From positions 1,113,102-1,177,101 of the forward strand of contig BQJR01000001.1 of NCBI GenBank assembly GCA_021604805.1: a stretch of 64,000 nucleotides of DNA, written 5' to 3'. The stretch comes from Planctomycetota bacterium. Its GTDB lineage: Bacteria > Planctomycetota > B15-G4. The position numbers and the translations under genes were made by a program. The notes beneath the pieces were generated by a model, which made no database searches, was not told the DNA's origin, and saw nothing but the letters and a program-made list of their open reading frames with translations. Of this stretch, positions 6,234 through 15,760 are shown in pieces (within the stretch, counting starts at the first letter, position 1; every line of letters starts with the position of its first letter).

Positions 6234-8236
6234 CCGTCGTCGCTGCCGGGGTAGCCGAGTTGGCGCAGCGCGTCTTCCATCTCGGAGCGCTGCTCGGGAC
6301 CGAGCAGTTGCGATTCGGCTGGGCGCGCGGCGGCCGTGTCGCGCGCCCATTCCGCGCAGCGCGTCTCGAGTGCTGACCACGCCTCGACCGCACGCTCCTC
6401 GCCGGGGAGTGTCCTCGACGACTGCGAAAAGGGCGTGAACTCACCGGGGTCGGTGTCGAGCGCGTAGTACCACGAACGCTCGACGCTGTTGCCGTCGCCG
6501 AGTTCGAGCACGACTTTGCGATCGCCGTCGCGCGCGGCGGCGAGCACGCGCGGCTCACCGAAGAGTTGCGTGCGCGTGAGCGCGAAGAGCGTGTCCTGAC
6601 GCGGCGCGCTGTCGAGCGGGAACAAACTCGGAGCGAGTTGCGGGTCACGCGTGTCCACACCCCCGACGCGCATGATCGTGGCTGCCAGCGAGGCCGTGCT
6701 CACCGGCTCCTCGAGCCTGCGCCCTGCCGGCACACCGGGCCCGAGCATCAGCAGCGGCACGTGCAGCATGACTTCGCTGAGCGCGTAGCCGTGACCGAGC
6801 TTGCCGTGCTCGAAGAGTTCCTCGCCGTGATCGGCGGTCAGGATCACGAGCGTGTCGTCGAGCACACCGCGGGCGCTGAGCGCGTCGATGAGCTCGCCGA
6901 GGGCGGCGTCGGCGTAGGCCACTTCGCCTTCGTAGCGCGCGCGCACGAGTTGTTGGTCGGCGTCGCTGAGCGGGGGTTGCGCACCGGTCTGCAGACGCGC
7001 GGGCAGCAAGCCGTCGATGTCGGCTTCGGGTTCCGCGCCGGCGGGCACGAAGCGATCGCGCGCGTCGCCGGGCGCACCGTAGGGAGCGTGCGGGTCCATC
7101 GTGTGCACGTAGGCGAACCAGCGCGCGCCGCTGGGTTGCGTGTCGAGCCAACTGAGGAAGCGCGCGTGCAGCTCGGGCGCGTCGACCTTGTGGTCGTCGA
7201 CCTGGGGCAGGTTCTCGTAGTGACCGAAGCCTTGGTCGAAGTTGTTTCCCGCGGTCAGCAACGGGTTGCCCACGAAGGCGGCGCCTTCGATGCCGCGTGC
7301 GCGCAAGACCTCGGCCCAGGTCGTGAGGCCTTCCATGAGGTAGCTGCGGTCGTCGCCGAGCACGCCGTGGGTGTTGGGCGCGAGCCCGGTGAACATCGAG
7401 GCGGTCGACGGCATGGTCCAGCTCGACGCGGCCCAGGCCTGCGTGTAGAGCGTGCCGCGTTCGGCGAGCGCGCGCAGCCGCGGCGTGGTGTCGTGCCCGT
7501 GCCCGAGCAAGGACATCTGCCCCGCCGCCAGCGTGTCGACGCACAGCACGAGCACGTTCGGCGCGTCGCTGCGCGTGGCTTGGCGCGGCTGCTCGGTCTC
7601 GTGCAAGAGGCGCAACTCCCACCAACCGGTTTCGGGGACCTGCGCGTCGGGCGGCGGGAGCGTGGGACCGGGCACGACCTCGAAATGCAGCGTGAGCGCC
7701 TGGCCTTCGAAGCGCGTGAGGTCGAGATCGAGCGTGCGTAAGATCTGGTCGTAGACAGTGGCGCCGCCGACCTCACGCACGTACTCGCTCGACAGCTCGG
7801 CGAGCACTGCGTCGTTCGCGCGGATGCGGAAGCGCACCGGCCAGGGGTCGGCCAACTCGGGCTCCTTGCGATGTCCCGAGAGCACGACCGTTCGCGCCAG
7901 CACGCGCGCGCCGGGCGGCACGCTCTGCAGCCGCAAGCTGAAGGCGGCGCCCGCGGCGGCCCGGATCACGGGCGCGTCGGCATCGGAGGCCAGCTGCACG
8001 TTGCCCGCCTCGCTGGGCGCCAGCAGCCGGCGCGGGTAGGCAGCCAAGGGTCGCTCGACGGGGCTCGAGTCGACACGCAGCCGATCGTCGCCCAGATCCA
8101 GCGCCTCGACGAGATCCACGAGCGTGCTCTCGATCGCGAGCGGCGGCCAACGCGGGTGGCCCTCGCCGCCCGTTTCGGGGCCGCAGCCCCACAGCCCGAG
8201 GCAGGCGCAGATCAAAGCGGGGACGAAGACTCTCAC
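6230..8236 (-). CDS. Sulfatase/alkaline-phosphatase superfamily lipoprotein with Thr at the nucleophile position
   Basis: 668 residues. The signal peptide ends in the lipobox LWGC. An N-terminal region of about 210 residues of unknown fold precedes the catalytic domain. Domain marks: NVLVLCVDTL (metal Asp), WTMPSTASMFTG, HTMDPHAPYG and LTADHGEELFEHG (metal Asp-His). The usual sulfatase C-x-P-S-R is replaced by T-M-P-S-T, with Thr274 at the nucleophile position. It is therefore probably not a formylglycine sulfatase but a phosphodiesterase- or transferase-like member that uses Thr, as LtaS does. The C-terminus is LRQLGYPGSDDG. The frame is open to 8560, but the GTG at 8236 has GGAAAG upstream and begins a normal-length lipoprotein signal. 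Coupled to the Rieske gene. Confidence 0.8.
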   Translation of the reverse strand: MRVFVPALICACLGLWGCGPETGGEGHPRWPPLAIESTLVDLVEALDLGDDRLRVDSSPVERPLAAYPRRLLAPSEAGNVQLASDADAPVIRAAAGAAFSLRLQSVPPGARVLARTVVLSGHRKEPELADPWPVRFRIRANDAVLAELSSEYVREVGGATVYDQILRTLDLDLTRFEGQALTLHFEVVPGPTLPPPDAQVPETGWWELRLLHETEQPRQATRSDAPNVLVLCVDTLAAGQMSLLGHGHDTTPRLRALAERGTLYTQAWAASSWTMPSTASMFTGLAPNTHGVLGDDRSYLMEGLTTWAEVLRARGIEGAAFVGNPLLTAGNNFDQGFGHYENLPQVDDHKVDAPELHARFLSWLDTQPSGARWFAYVHTMDPHAPYGAPGDARDRFVPAGAEPEADIDGLLPARLQTGAQPPLSDADQQLVRARYEGEVAYADAALGELIDALSARGVLDDTLVILTADHGEELFEHGKLGHGYALSEVMLHVPLLMLGPGVPAGRRLEEPVSTASLAATIMRVGGVDTRDPQLAPSLFPLDSAPRQDTLFALTRTQLFGEPRVLAAARDGDRKVVLELGDGNSVERSWYYALDTDPGEFTPFSQSSRTLPGEERAVEAWSALETRCAEWARDTAAARPAESQLLGPEQRSEMEDALRQLGYPGSDDG

Positions 8237-8308
8237 GCGATCTTTCCGAGGGCTGACGGCGCCCCAGCTTACCCTCCCCGTTGCCTTCATTCGGGTACAC
8301 TCGCCAGG

Positions 8309-8917
8309 ATGACCGAGCACTCCATGTCTTCGCCCGAACCGTCCCAGAACCCTCAGGCCGCTCCGATGGCTCGACGCCAGAGTTTCGCCGGCAAGCGGCG
8401 CGTCTTCCTGTTCGGCGACATCAACGGCGCGGTGGCCGAGCGCGTCGTGGCGCAGATGCTCGACTTCGCCGAAGCCGACCCCACCGAGTCGATCGACCTG
8501 CTGGTGAACTCCACCGGCGGCGACGTGGAAGCGGCCTGCGCGATCATCAACGCCATGCACGGCATCCCTTGCCGCGTGAACACGACCTGCATGGGATTCG
8601 CACAGAGCGCGGCCTGCATCATTTTGATGGCTGGCACGGGCGTGCGCACCGCCTTCGAGAACTCAGTCCTGCTGATCCACCGCATGGTCTGGGACGACCC
8701 GATCGACGCGCACGATGAAGAGGGCGTCGAGCTGCCGCCGCCCGACGAGAAGTACGTGGAGCTCTGCCGCCGGCTCGAGAACGCCTTCCTCGGCCGATTC
8801 CTGAACCACGACGCCCTGTGGGCCGAGAAGCGCATCCCCACCGCCCTCGACATGTCCACCGACGACGCGCTGCGCCTCGGCGTCATCGATGGCGTGATCT
8901 TCCTGGACCGCGAATAG
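8309..8917 (+). CDS. ClpP-like serine protease (ClpP/crotonase superfamily)
   Basis: 202 residues. ClpP marks: LLVNSTGGDVEAACAIINAM (oxyanion-side Gly-Gly), MGFAQSAACIILMAGT with Ser100 as nucleophile, and ENSVLLIHRMVW with His124 as catalytic His. An insertion with many acidic residues and Pro-Pro-Pro follows His124, where ClpP has its handle. It is therefore a diverged ClpP paralogue rather than the housekeeping subunit; no ClpX or ClpA gene is beside it. The ATG at 8309 is a good start without an obvious Shine-Dalgarno sequence. The last codons and the TAG stop lie inside the first unit of a 27-bp tandem repeat. Confidence 0.8.
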   Translation: MTEHSMSSPEPSQNPQAAPMARRQSFAGKRRVFLFGDINGAVAERVVAQMLDFAEADPTESIDLLVNSTGGDVEAACAIINAMHGIPCRVNTTCMGFAQSAACIILMAGTGVRTAFENSVLLIHRMVWDDPIDAHDEEGVELPPPDEKYVELCRRLENAFLGRFLNHDALWAEKRIPTALDMSTDDALRLGVIDGVIFLDRE

Positions 8918-9011
8918 CGGCCGCTAGCCCTGGACCGCGAAGAGCGGCCGCTGGCCTTGGACTGCGAAGAGCGGCCGCTGGCCCTGGACCGCGAGCCGCG
9001 GCCGTCAGCTC
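8904..9011 (+). repeat. 27-bp tandem repeat, four units, covering the stop codon of the ClpP-like gene
   Basis: Units at 8904-8930, 8931-8957, 8958-8984 and 8985-9011 share TGGACCGCGAAGAGCGGCCG; the fourth unit is the most diverged. Because 27 is a multiple of three, the frame of the gene runs on through all units as LDREERPLA-like nonapeptides. Only unit 1 has TAG where units 2 and 3 have GAG. If the TAG were read through, the next in-frame stop would be the TGA about 110 bases downstream. Confidence 0.9.
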
Positions 9012-9200
9012 CCAGCCGCGAGTGACGACCCCGAGGTCGGCTGAGCTTCTTCCCGGCGTCAGCCCTTCGGTCAGCGGCCCGCAAGTCCGATGATGGTATA
9101 GACTTCGACCCCCAGACACGGGGTTTCCCGGCGCACGGCGCTGGCGAGGCCCTGCCCACGCGAACCCTCCCAAGCCTGTTCTCCCACGGCCCCGCGCACC

Positions 9201-10277
9201 ATGCTCCGCAAGGCGATCAAGCAGTTCCAACTCGGCGTCAAGAGCCCCAAGCAGGCGGCTCGGATCCTGGCTTCCGAAGCCAAGATGCGCTCCGGCATCC
9301 GCACGCTGCGCTCGCTCGAGCTGGCCGTTACCTGGATCTGCAACCTCGACTGCGAGTTCTGCTACGCCGAAGACCTGATGAAGGCCAAGCAGAAGCCGCC
9401 GCACATGCCGGTGGCCGAGGTCGCGCGCATCACGCGCGAGGCGCACGCGCTCGGGCTGATCCACGTGAACGTGACCGGCGGCGAACCGATGGTCCGCAAG
9501 GACATCTACGAAGTCGTCGACGCGATCCCGAAGGACGTGGTCGTGAGCCTCGTCACGAACAGCACGCTGCTCACTAAGGAGAAGGTGCGTCGCCTCAAAG
9601 CGGCCGGCCTCTCCACGATCCAGATGAGCTACGGCGACTACTACCTCAAGAGCTTCGATCGCGATCTTGCGCGCTACTGCGTCGAGCAAGGCATCTCGGT
9701 CACGCTCTCGGTCGTGAACATCAAGGCCGAGCGCAAGAACATCGAGTTCGCTTTCGAGATGGCCGAGGAAGACGACTTCTCGGTGCTGTTCAACTACCCG
9801 ATGATCTACAAGAACGAGGGTGTCGACAGCGAGTACTACTGGAAGATGCGCTACCACCCGCGCTGCCGCGAAGACAACTTGTTCTGGAGCGGCAAGGATC
9901 GCTGCCCCGCCGGCACGCACAAGCTCTACGTGACGAACGACGGCGACGTCATGACCTGCGACCGCATCCACGCGATCTACGGCAACGTGAACGACGAGCC
10001 GCTGGCCGACATCCACAAGCGCATGTACGCGCAGTTCATCAAGCACAAGAGCTTCTGTCTGCTCGAGACCTGCGACAAGCAGTGGCTGCTCAACAACGAG
10101 AAGAGCGGTCACAACTACGACCTCTCGCTGCTCGGCAAGCAAGAAGACCCCTTCAATGTCTTCGAGGGCACGTCGTTGATGGACACCACCGTGGAGGGCT
10201 CGACGATCGCGCAGCAGATCCACGCCGCGCGTCGCTCTGCCGAGACCGCGCCGGATGGTCAACCGCTACCGCGCTGA
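9201..10277 (+). CDS. Radical SAM protein with SPASM-like C-terminal cysteines
   Basis: 358 residues. The radical SAM cluster motif is CNLDCEFC (Cys47, 51, 54), followed by NVTGGEPMVRKD (the GGEP motif that contacts SAM). The C-terminal third has further Cys residues (HPRCRED, DRCPAGTHKL, DVMTCDRI, FCLLETCDK) in a pattern like SPASM auxiliary iron-sulfur domains. Proteins of this kind modify peptides, carbohydrates or lipids; the substrate cannot be read here. No precursor peptide or maturation partner is adjacent. Its composition is more Lys- and Tyr-rich than its neighbours. The start at 9201 is an ATG; a second ATG at residue 29 is possible. Confidence 0.8.
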   Translation: MLRKAIKQFQLGVKSPKQAARILASEAKMRSGIRTLRSLELAVTWICNLDCEFCYAEDLMKAKQKPPHMPVAEVARITREAHALGLIHVNVTGGEPMVRKDIYEVVDAIPKDVVVSLVTNSTLLTKEKVRRLKAAGLSTIQMSYGDYYLKSFDRDLARYCVEQGISVTLSVVNIKAERKNIEFAFEMAEEDDFSVLFNYPMIYKNEGVDSEYYWKMRYHPRCREDNLFWSGKDRCPAGTHKLYVTNDGDVMTCDRIHAIYGNVNDEPLADIHKRMYAQFIKHKSFCLLETCDKQWLLNNEKSGHNYDLSLLGKQEDPFNVFEGTSLMDTTVEGSTIAQQIHAARRSAETAPDGQPLPR

Positions 10278-10360
10278 CGGGAGCCCCTCGCGACGGGCGC
10301 GACGCCCCTCGCGCGCATCCTGACGCAGCCCGCGCGACACGCCTCGTAGCGCGAAAACGA

Positions 10361-10385
10361 CCGGATCAAGAAGTCATCGATCCGG
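10361..10385 (+). other. Small hairpin in the radical SAM / cytochrome peroxidase gap
   Basis: CCGGATC (10361-10367) pairs with GATCCGG (10379-10385) across 11 bases. There is no T run after it, so it is a weak terminator candidate or part of the 5' region of the peroxidase gene. Nothing else stands out in 10278-10488. Confidence 0.35.
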
Positions 10386-10488
10386 CGTGTGGAAGGCTCC
10401 AGATGGCGTCGCCACAGGGCCGATGACCAAGCCGTGGGATGATGCGGGCGACACCTAAGTCGTCGCACCCCCGCGTGCGAGAGTCGCG

Positions 10489-11532
10489 ATGAAACAATGG
10501 ATCCTGTGGGGACTCTGGGGCAGCACGATGGTGCTCGCGGGCGTGCTCGTGTGGCGCAGCAACGCGCCCGCAGAGCGGCCAGCGGATGTCCCCGCCACAC
10601 CGGCGGTGAGCACCCCCGCGCTGGCGCCCTCGCCCGAGCCTTTCGTGCGCGGCCCCATCAAACCGATCCCGCTGTCGATGGCGCTCGACCCCGCCAAGGT
10701 AAAACTCGGCGAACGCCTGTTCCACGACACGCAACTCTCGTCGGATCGCAGCGTGTCCTGCGCCAGCTGTCACGACCTTGCGCGAGGCGGCGCCGACGGC
10801 CGTCGCGTGTCACTCGGGGTGAACGGGGCCGAAGGTGAGCTCAACGCGCCGAGCGTGCTCAACTCAGGCTTCAACTTCCGCCAGTTCTGGGACGGCCGCG
10901 CCGCCGACCTGCACAGTCAGGTCGACGGCCCGATCACGCATCCTTCCGAGCTGGCCTCGAGCTGGGAGCAAGTCCTCGCGCGACTCAGCACCGACGACAC
11001 CTACGTGTCGGCCTTCGAGACGCTCTACCCAGAAGGCCTCGTGGCCGACTCCGTGCGCGATGCGATCGCCACCTTCGAGACCTCGCTGATCACGCCCAAC
11101 TCGCGCTTCGACCGATTCCTGCGCGGCGAGACGGAAGCGCTCACGAACTCCGAACGCGCCGGCTACCAACTGTTCCTCGACATCGGCTGCGTCACCTGTC
11201 ACCAGGGCGTGAACATCGGCGGCAACATGTTCCAGGTCTTCGGCCAGCTCGGGAACTACTTCGAGGATCGCGGCGTCACGACCAAGGCCGACATGGGCCG
11301 CTTCAACATCACGGGTCGTGAACAGGACAAGCATCGCTTCAAGGTGCCCTCGCTGCGCAACGTGCAACTCACGGCCCCCTACCTGCACGACGGCTCGGTG
11401 CTCGAGCTCGGCGAAGTCGTCACCGTGATGGCGCGCTACGAGCTCGGCGCAGAACTCGAGGTCGACGAGGTCGCACAGATCGTGGCCTTCCTGCACAGCC
11501 TCACGGGCAAGCTGAGCATCCCTGAGAACTGA
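10489..11532 (+). CDS. Dihaem cytochrome c peroxidase (CcpA/MauG family)
   Basis: 347 residues. An N-terminal membrane/signal segment ([19 protein letters not shown]) is followed by a Pro-rich linker. Two c-type haem sites follow: CASCH at residues 91-95 and CVTCH at 234-238. Typical family text includes [38 protein letters not shown] and [18 protein letters not shown]. Such enzymes reduce H2O2 in the periplasm with electrons from small cytochromes, or act as MauG-like oxidases. The following histidine kinase starts two bases after the stop, so the two form a transcription unit. Confidence 0.9.
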   Translation: MKQWILWGLWGSTMVLAGVLVWRSNAPAERPADVPATPAVSTPALAPSPEPFVRGPIKPIPLSMALDPAKVKLGERLFHDTQLSSDRSVSCASCHDLARGGADGRRVSLGVNGAEGELNAPSVLNSGFNFRQFWDGRAADLHSQVDGPITHPSELASSWEQVLARLSTDDTYVSAFETLYPEGLVADSVRDAIATFETSLITPNSRFDRFLRGETEALTNSERAGYQLFLDIGCVTCHQGVNIGGNMFQVFGQLGNYFEDRGVTTKADMGRFNITGREQDKHRFKVPSLRNVQLTAPYLHDGSVLELGEVVTVMARYELGAELEVDEVAQIVAFLHSLTGKLSIPEN

Positions 11533-11534
11533 GT

Positions 11535-13652
11535 GTGACGAGCGGAAACTCTCGATTGCCGATCGTGGTCGCAGCGCTGGCGCTCGTCAGCGTGGTGGCC
11601 GCACTGCTGATCGGCCTCGACGAGGTCCAGCCGCAAGGCAGGTCCTTGCACGCTGCGCTGCCCCCGTTGCGCCAGCTCGAAGTGCAGCTCAACCAAGAGA
11701 CGCTCAAGCTGCGCCACGGGCTGGTCTCCGACTACGACCTGCTCACGCGCGACTCGCGCGAGATGCGCGAACGCTGGGACGCGCTGCCGGATCGCGCGGC
11801 GCTGGAAAGCGCACCCAACAGCGCCTCGCTCCTGGAACGCTACGGCGCCTTGCTCGACCGACGCGAAGGCTTGCTCGACAAGTTCCCGGCCGAGAACGCG
11901 GCGCTGTCGAACTCGCTGCGCTTCCTGCCGCGCGCCGTGAAAGGCGCTGTTGCCGAAGCACGCGCGGCGGGTCACCCGGAGCTCGCCGCCCAGCTGGAAG
12001 CGACGCTGCGCGCGACACTCATCACGCTCGCCGACAACGACGCGGACGTATCGGATGAAGCCTGGCGCTCACTCAAGCGGCTCAACGGACTCATCACCGG
12101 CTCCTCTGACGACGCCTCACTCGCGGCGCGCTCCGTGCTCTACCACGTGGAGAACGTGCTCAGCCGACGCAAGGAGCTCGACGCCCTGCTGGGCGAGTTG
12201 CTCGCGCTCTCCGGGCACGACCTCCTCACGCAGCTCGACGACACCCAAGTGGCCGCCGCGGCTTGGCAACTCGCCACCGCGCGTCGCACCCGACTGCTGA
12301 TCGCCTTCGCCTGCCTGTTGCTCGTGGGTTGGGTGGCGCGCACGCAGCTGCGCCTCAGGAACTCCGCCGTGCTGCTGGCCCGGAGCAATCACGAACTCGA
12401 ACAACAACACGTACGAGCCGAAGCGCTGCACCAGAGCGAAGTGCAACTCGCAGCGAGCGAAGCGGCCAAGCGTGAATCGGAGGCACGCGCCACCGAACTC
12501 GCCCTCGCGCGCGACGCGGCCGAAGCCGCGAGCCTCGCCAAGGGGCGCTTCCTCGCCAACATGAGTCACGAGATCCGCACACCGATGAACGGCGTGCTGG
12601 GCATGGCGGAGCTGCTCGAAGAGACCTCGCTCGACGACGCGCAACGCAGCGTGGTGCGCACGATCCGTTCGTCGGCCGACACGCTCCTGGCCGTGATCAA
12701 CGACATCCTCGACTACTCCAAGGTCGAGGCCGGCAAGCTCGAGCTCGAGGAGTGTTCCTTCGCGCCGCATCACGCCGCGCACGACGTCGTCGCGCTGCTG
12801 CGTGAGACCGCCGAGCGCAAGGGCCTCGGCTTGCACTGCGAAGTGGACCCTGCGATCCCGCAGGTCGTGACTGGCGATCCCACGCGCCTGCGCCAAGTGC
12901 TCACCAACTTGATCGGCAACGCCGTCAAGTTCACGAACCAAGGCCGCGTGGATCTCAGCGTCACGCTCGACGCCGAAGCGCGCGTGCGTTTCGAGATCCG
13001 CGACACCGGCATCGGCATCGCGCCCGAAGCGCTCGAGCGCCTGTTCGAGTCGTTCTCGCAGGCCGACACGTCGACCACACGCATCTACGGCGGAACGGGT
13101 TTGGGCCTGGCCATCTCACGCGAGCTCGTCGAGCTGATGGGTGGATCGCTCGAGGTCAGCAGCGAGCTCGGCGTGGGCAGCTCGTTCAGCTTCGCGATCC
13201 CCCTGCCGTTGAGCGACGCGACTCTCGAACAGGAACGCGGTGTGCCCTCGGACGCTCCCGTCCCACAGGGTCTGCGCGCGCTGCTCGTGGAAGACAACCG
13301 CGTGAACCAAGTCGTGGCGCTGGGCATGCTGCGCAGCCTCGATGTCGACGTGCAGGTGGTGGACAACGGAGCGCGCGCGCTCGAGGCGCTCTCCACCGAG
13401 CGCTACGACGTGGTGTTCATGGACTGCCAGATGCCCGTGCTCGACGGCTACGAAGCCACGCGCCAGTTGCGCGAACGCGAACAGCAAGCGGGCTCGCCGC
13501 GTCAACTCGTGGTGGCGATGACCGCGCACACCATGGTGGGCGACCGCGAGGACTGCCTCGCCAGCGGCATGGACGACTACCTGTCGAAACCCTTGCGCCG
13601 CGACGACCTGCGCACGCTGCTCATCGAGCGCCTGGGCACGCTGGTCGGTTAG
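11535..13652 (+). CDS. Hybrid sensor histidine kinase / response regulator
   Basis: 705 residues. The N-terminal membrane segment is [19 protein letters not shown] and a second lies near residues 253-272 ([15 protein letters not shown]), leaving a largely helical periplasmic sensor region between them. A coiled-coil linker leads to the HisKA domain, [15 protein letters not shown], with His345 as phosphoacceptor. The ATPase domain follows ([36 protein letters not shown]). The C-terminal receiver domain carries [14 protein letters not shown] with Asp630. It uses a GTG start two bases after the cytochrome peroxidase stop, suggesting that it senses the same periplasmic redox condition (inference). 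The stop overlaps that of the convergent M16 gene. Confidence 0.92.
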   Translation: MTSGNSRLPIVVAALALVSVVAALLIGLDEVQPQGRSLHAALPPLRQLEVQLNQETLKLRHGLVSDYDLLTRDSREMRERWDALPDRAALESAPNSASLLERYGALLDRREGLLDKFPAENAALSNSLRFLPRAVKGAVAEARAAGHPELAAQLEATLRATLITLADNDADVSDEAWRSLKRLNGLITGSSDDASLAARSVLYHVENVLSRRKELDALLGELLALSGHDLLTQLDDTQVAAAAWQLATARRTRLLIAFACLLLVGWVARTQLRLRNSAVLLARSNHELEQQHVRAEALHQSEVQLAASEAAKRESEARATELALARDAAEAASLAKGRFLANMSHEIRTPMNGVLGMAELLEETSLDDAQRSVVRTIRSSADTLLAVINDILDYSKVEAGKLELEECSFAPHHAAHDVVALLRETAERKGLGLHCEVDPAIPQVVTGDPTRLRQVLTNLIGNAVKFTNQGRVDLSVTLDAEARVRFEIRDTGIGIAPEALERLFESFSQADTSTTRIYGGTGLGLAISRELVELMGGSLEVSSELGVGSSFSFAIPLPLSDATLEQERGVPSDAPVPQGLRALLVEDNRVNQVVALGMLRSLDVDVQVVDNGARALEALSTERYDVVFMDCQMPVLDGYEATRQLREREQQAGSPRQLVVAMTAHTMVGDREDCLASGMDDYLSKPLRRDDLRTLLIERLGTLVG

Positions 13653-14968
13653 TCGCGCGGCTTCAGCAGCAGGCTCGAGCGATTCGTCTCTCGGAACAGC
13701 CGCCGGGCCAACGCGTCGACGACTTCGCGATCGAGCGTGGCGTAGACCTCCACCAAGCTCTCGAGCGAGAGCCCCATGTTGAGTTGCGCGTAGAACAGGA
13801 ACAGCGCCTGGCGCATCTCGACCTCGCGCAGCTGCGGGTTGCCGGCGTGTTCGCGGCGCAGCGCGGGGAAGTCGGGCCACACCGTGAGGTCTTGGCGCAT
13901 GGCGTCGAGCGCGATGGGTGTCTCGGGCGCGCCTTGGATCGAGGTGAGCAGCTGGCGAAACGCAGTGCGCAAGGTCTCGAGGCTCTGGCCCTGGGGCAAC
14001 GGCGAACTGAGCACGAACCAACGCCCCTCGGGCGTGAGGTGATCCACCGCGACCGAGACGCGGAAGCCGCGCTGCTCGAGACTGGGCGTCTGCGCCACGC
14101 GCTGACTGGCGAGCAGCGCCAAGGTGTCGGCGGCCACGCGTTCGGCCGCACTCTCGTCGGGCAACAGGAAGGCTTCGATGTAGTGCCGACTCGAGATGTC
14201 CCAGGTGACGATGCGCCCGCGCACGTCGCGCGCGGCTTCGGGGTCAGCTGACGGCGCCGGCGCGGAGGACGCACCGCGCGTCATCACACCCAGCGAATCG
14301 CGCACGCGCTGCATGACCAACTCGGTGTCCGCCGGCCCCACGCTGAGCAAGTGCGCGCCCGGTCCCAACTGCATGCGCGGCAAGAGCTCCTGACTCACGC
14401 GTTCGGCGCTCAGCTCGGCCAGCGCGCCCGAGACACGCACGTGCTCGGCGCCGTGACGCACGGCTTGGTTCCACGCCGCCGCCGCCCACTTGTGCGTCTG
14501 TCCGGACGGCGCGCGCGCGACCAACTCCTGCGTGATGCGCGACTTCTCGAGCGCGAGGGAGGTGGCGTCGACCTCGGCCACGGAGAGCCAGTCGGCCAAG
14601 AGTTGCAGCGCCGACTCCCAACGTTCGGGTGGCGCGTAGACCTCGAGGCGCAAGGAGCTCTGCGTGGTCTCGGCGGCCACGCGCAGGCCCTGCGTCGTGA
14701 CCAGATCGTGGTCCGGGTCCACCGCGCGCAGTAGCACGTGTTCGAGCACGTGCGCCCACTGCACCTCGCCCGGACCGTCGAGCACGAACCCCAGCGGCAG
14801 CACCAAGTAGAAGGCCTGCGACTCGGCCAGGGGCGCGGGCATCACGCTCAGCGTGGCGCCGTTCGGGAGCGTGAAATCCTTCCAGAGTTCGGCGGCGCGC
14901 AGTTCCTCGGGCGGCTGCGGCGCGGCCAGGGTCAGGACGCAGGCGAGCAGCGCGGTGAGCGAAGACAT
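13649..14968 (-). CDS. M16-type zinc peptidase, exported
   Basis: 439 residues with a signal peptide ([16 protein letters not shown]) and one M16 (insulinase/pitrilysin) half. The inverted zinc motif HxxEH is visible in [12 protein letters not shown], and a downstream Glu-rich helix ([14 protein letters not shown]) can supply the third ligand. M16 proteins often work as pairs of active and inactive halves; no partner is adjacent. The ATG at 14968 has GGAG in front of it, making it better than the ATG four codons upstream. Convergent with the hybrid kinase; the two stops overlap (TTAG). Confidence 0.8.
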   Translation of the reverse strand: MSSLTALLACVLTLAAPQPPEELRAAELWKDFTLPNGATLSVMPAPLAESQAFYLVLPLGFVLDGPGEVQWAHVLEHVLLRAVDPDHDLVTTQGLRVAAETTQSSLRLEVYAPPERWESALQLLADWLSVAEVDATSLALEKSRITQELVARAPSGQTHKWAAAAWNQAVRHGAEHVRVSGALAELSAERVSQELLPRMQLGPGAHLLSVGPADTELVMQRVRDSLGVMTRGASSAPAPSADPEAARDVRGRIVTWDISSRHYIEAFLLPDESAAERVAADTLALLASQRVAQTPSLEQRGFRVSVAVDHLTPEGRWFVLSSPLPQGQSLETLRTAFRQLLTSIQGAPETPIALDAMRQDLTVWPDFPALRREHAGNPQLREVEMRQALFLFYAQLNMGLSLESLVEVYATLDREVVDALARRLFRETNRSSLLLKPRD

Positions 14969-15169
14969 GCGGGGCTCCATCGGTGAGTCAGGTGTGGGCC
15001 GACGAACGAGCCGTGGTCCGAGGCGAGCAAGGTCGGCGGGCGAGGTCAGCGGGCGGAGGAGAGATCCTGCGAACCTGGCGACGACGGCACCGGCATACCG
15101 GATGAAGCAGCTCGGCGCGAGGCCCTCCCTCGACGCACGCCAGCGCCAAGTCCGACGCGGGCGCTCGAC

Positions 15170-15748
15170 TCAGAAGTCTTGGCGCGCCGCTTCCACCAAG
15201 ATCGACTCGAGGCCGCCGAGGTACTCGAGCAGCGCGCGCTTGGGATCCTCGGGGGGCTGCGGGTCGGCCGTGCTGTCGGGGCCGCTGTCCGCGCTGTCCA
15301 TGCCGAGATCCGTGGCGAGCACCAAGCGCACGTCGTTCACGAAGCGCAACCAGAGGTCGAGCTGCGCGGCGTCGAGCTCCAGGGCCACGCCTGCTTGGTC
15401 GCCCTTGTCCGCTTGGTCACCTTGGTCGGCTTGGTCGCCCGAGTCGGTTTGCGACTCGGAGGGCTCAGCACGCAACATCTCGGCGTCCATCAGGTCGAGC
15501 AGATGTTGCCGCTCTTCGAGCAGGCCTTGACCGAGCAAGCGCCGGTTCTCGCGCTCCTCTTCGGGGTCGGCGTAACTCACAGGAAACAGCCGGTCGACCA
15601 CAGGGCGGTTGTTGTCGGGGTTGGCGAGCAGCTGGCGCAACTGCTCGGGCAGGCCGCGCAGGATCGCCGCCTCGACCTTGAGGAGGTGCAGCTTCCACAG
15701 GCGCTGGCCGGTGTCGGGATGCTTGCCTTTGGATTCGAGGCGCGTCAT
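15170..15748 (-). CDS. DUF2017-like protein, partner of ClpS
   Basis: 192 residues. Segments PVVDRLFPVSYADPEEERE and LWLRFVNDVRLVLATDLGM match the pattern of the DUF2017 family, which in Actinobacteria sits directly behind clpS. Here too it starts 12 bases after the clpS stop on the same strand. The middle (around residues 98-117) is a low-complexity acidic stretch built of GDQADx units. The function is unknown; by context an adaptor or regulator in ClpS-dependent proteolysis (inference). Confidence 0.7.
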   Translation of the reverse strand: MTRLESKGKHPDTGQRLWKLHLLKVEAAILRGLPEQLRQLLANPDNNRPVVDRLFPVSYADPEEERENRRLLGQGLLEERQHLLDLMDAEMLRAEPSESQTDSGDQADQGDQADKGDQAGVALELDAAQLDLWLRFVNDVRLVLATDLGMDSADSGPDSTADPQPPEDPKRALLEYLGGLESILVEAARQDF

Positions 15749-15760
15749 GGGCTCAGGGGC

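Noticed and set aside
8904..9011. The 27-bp repeats as a CRISPR array
   Set aside because: Units are directly adjacent without spacers and continue the coding frame; no cas genes are present.
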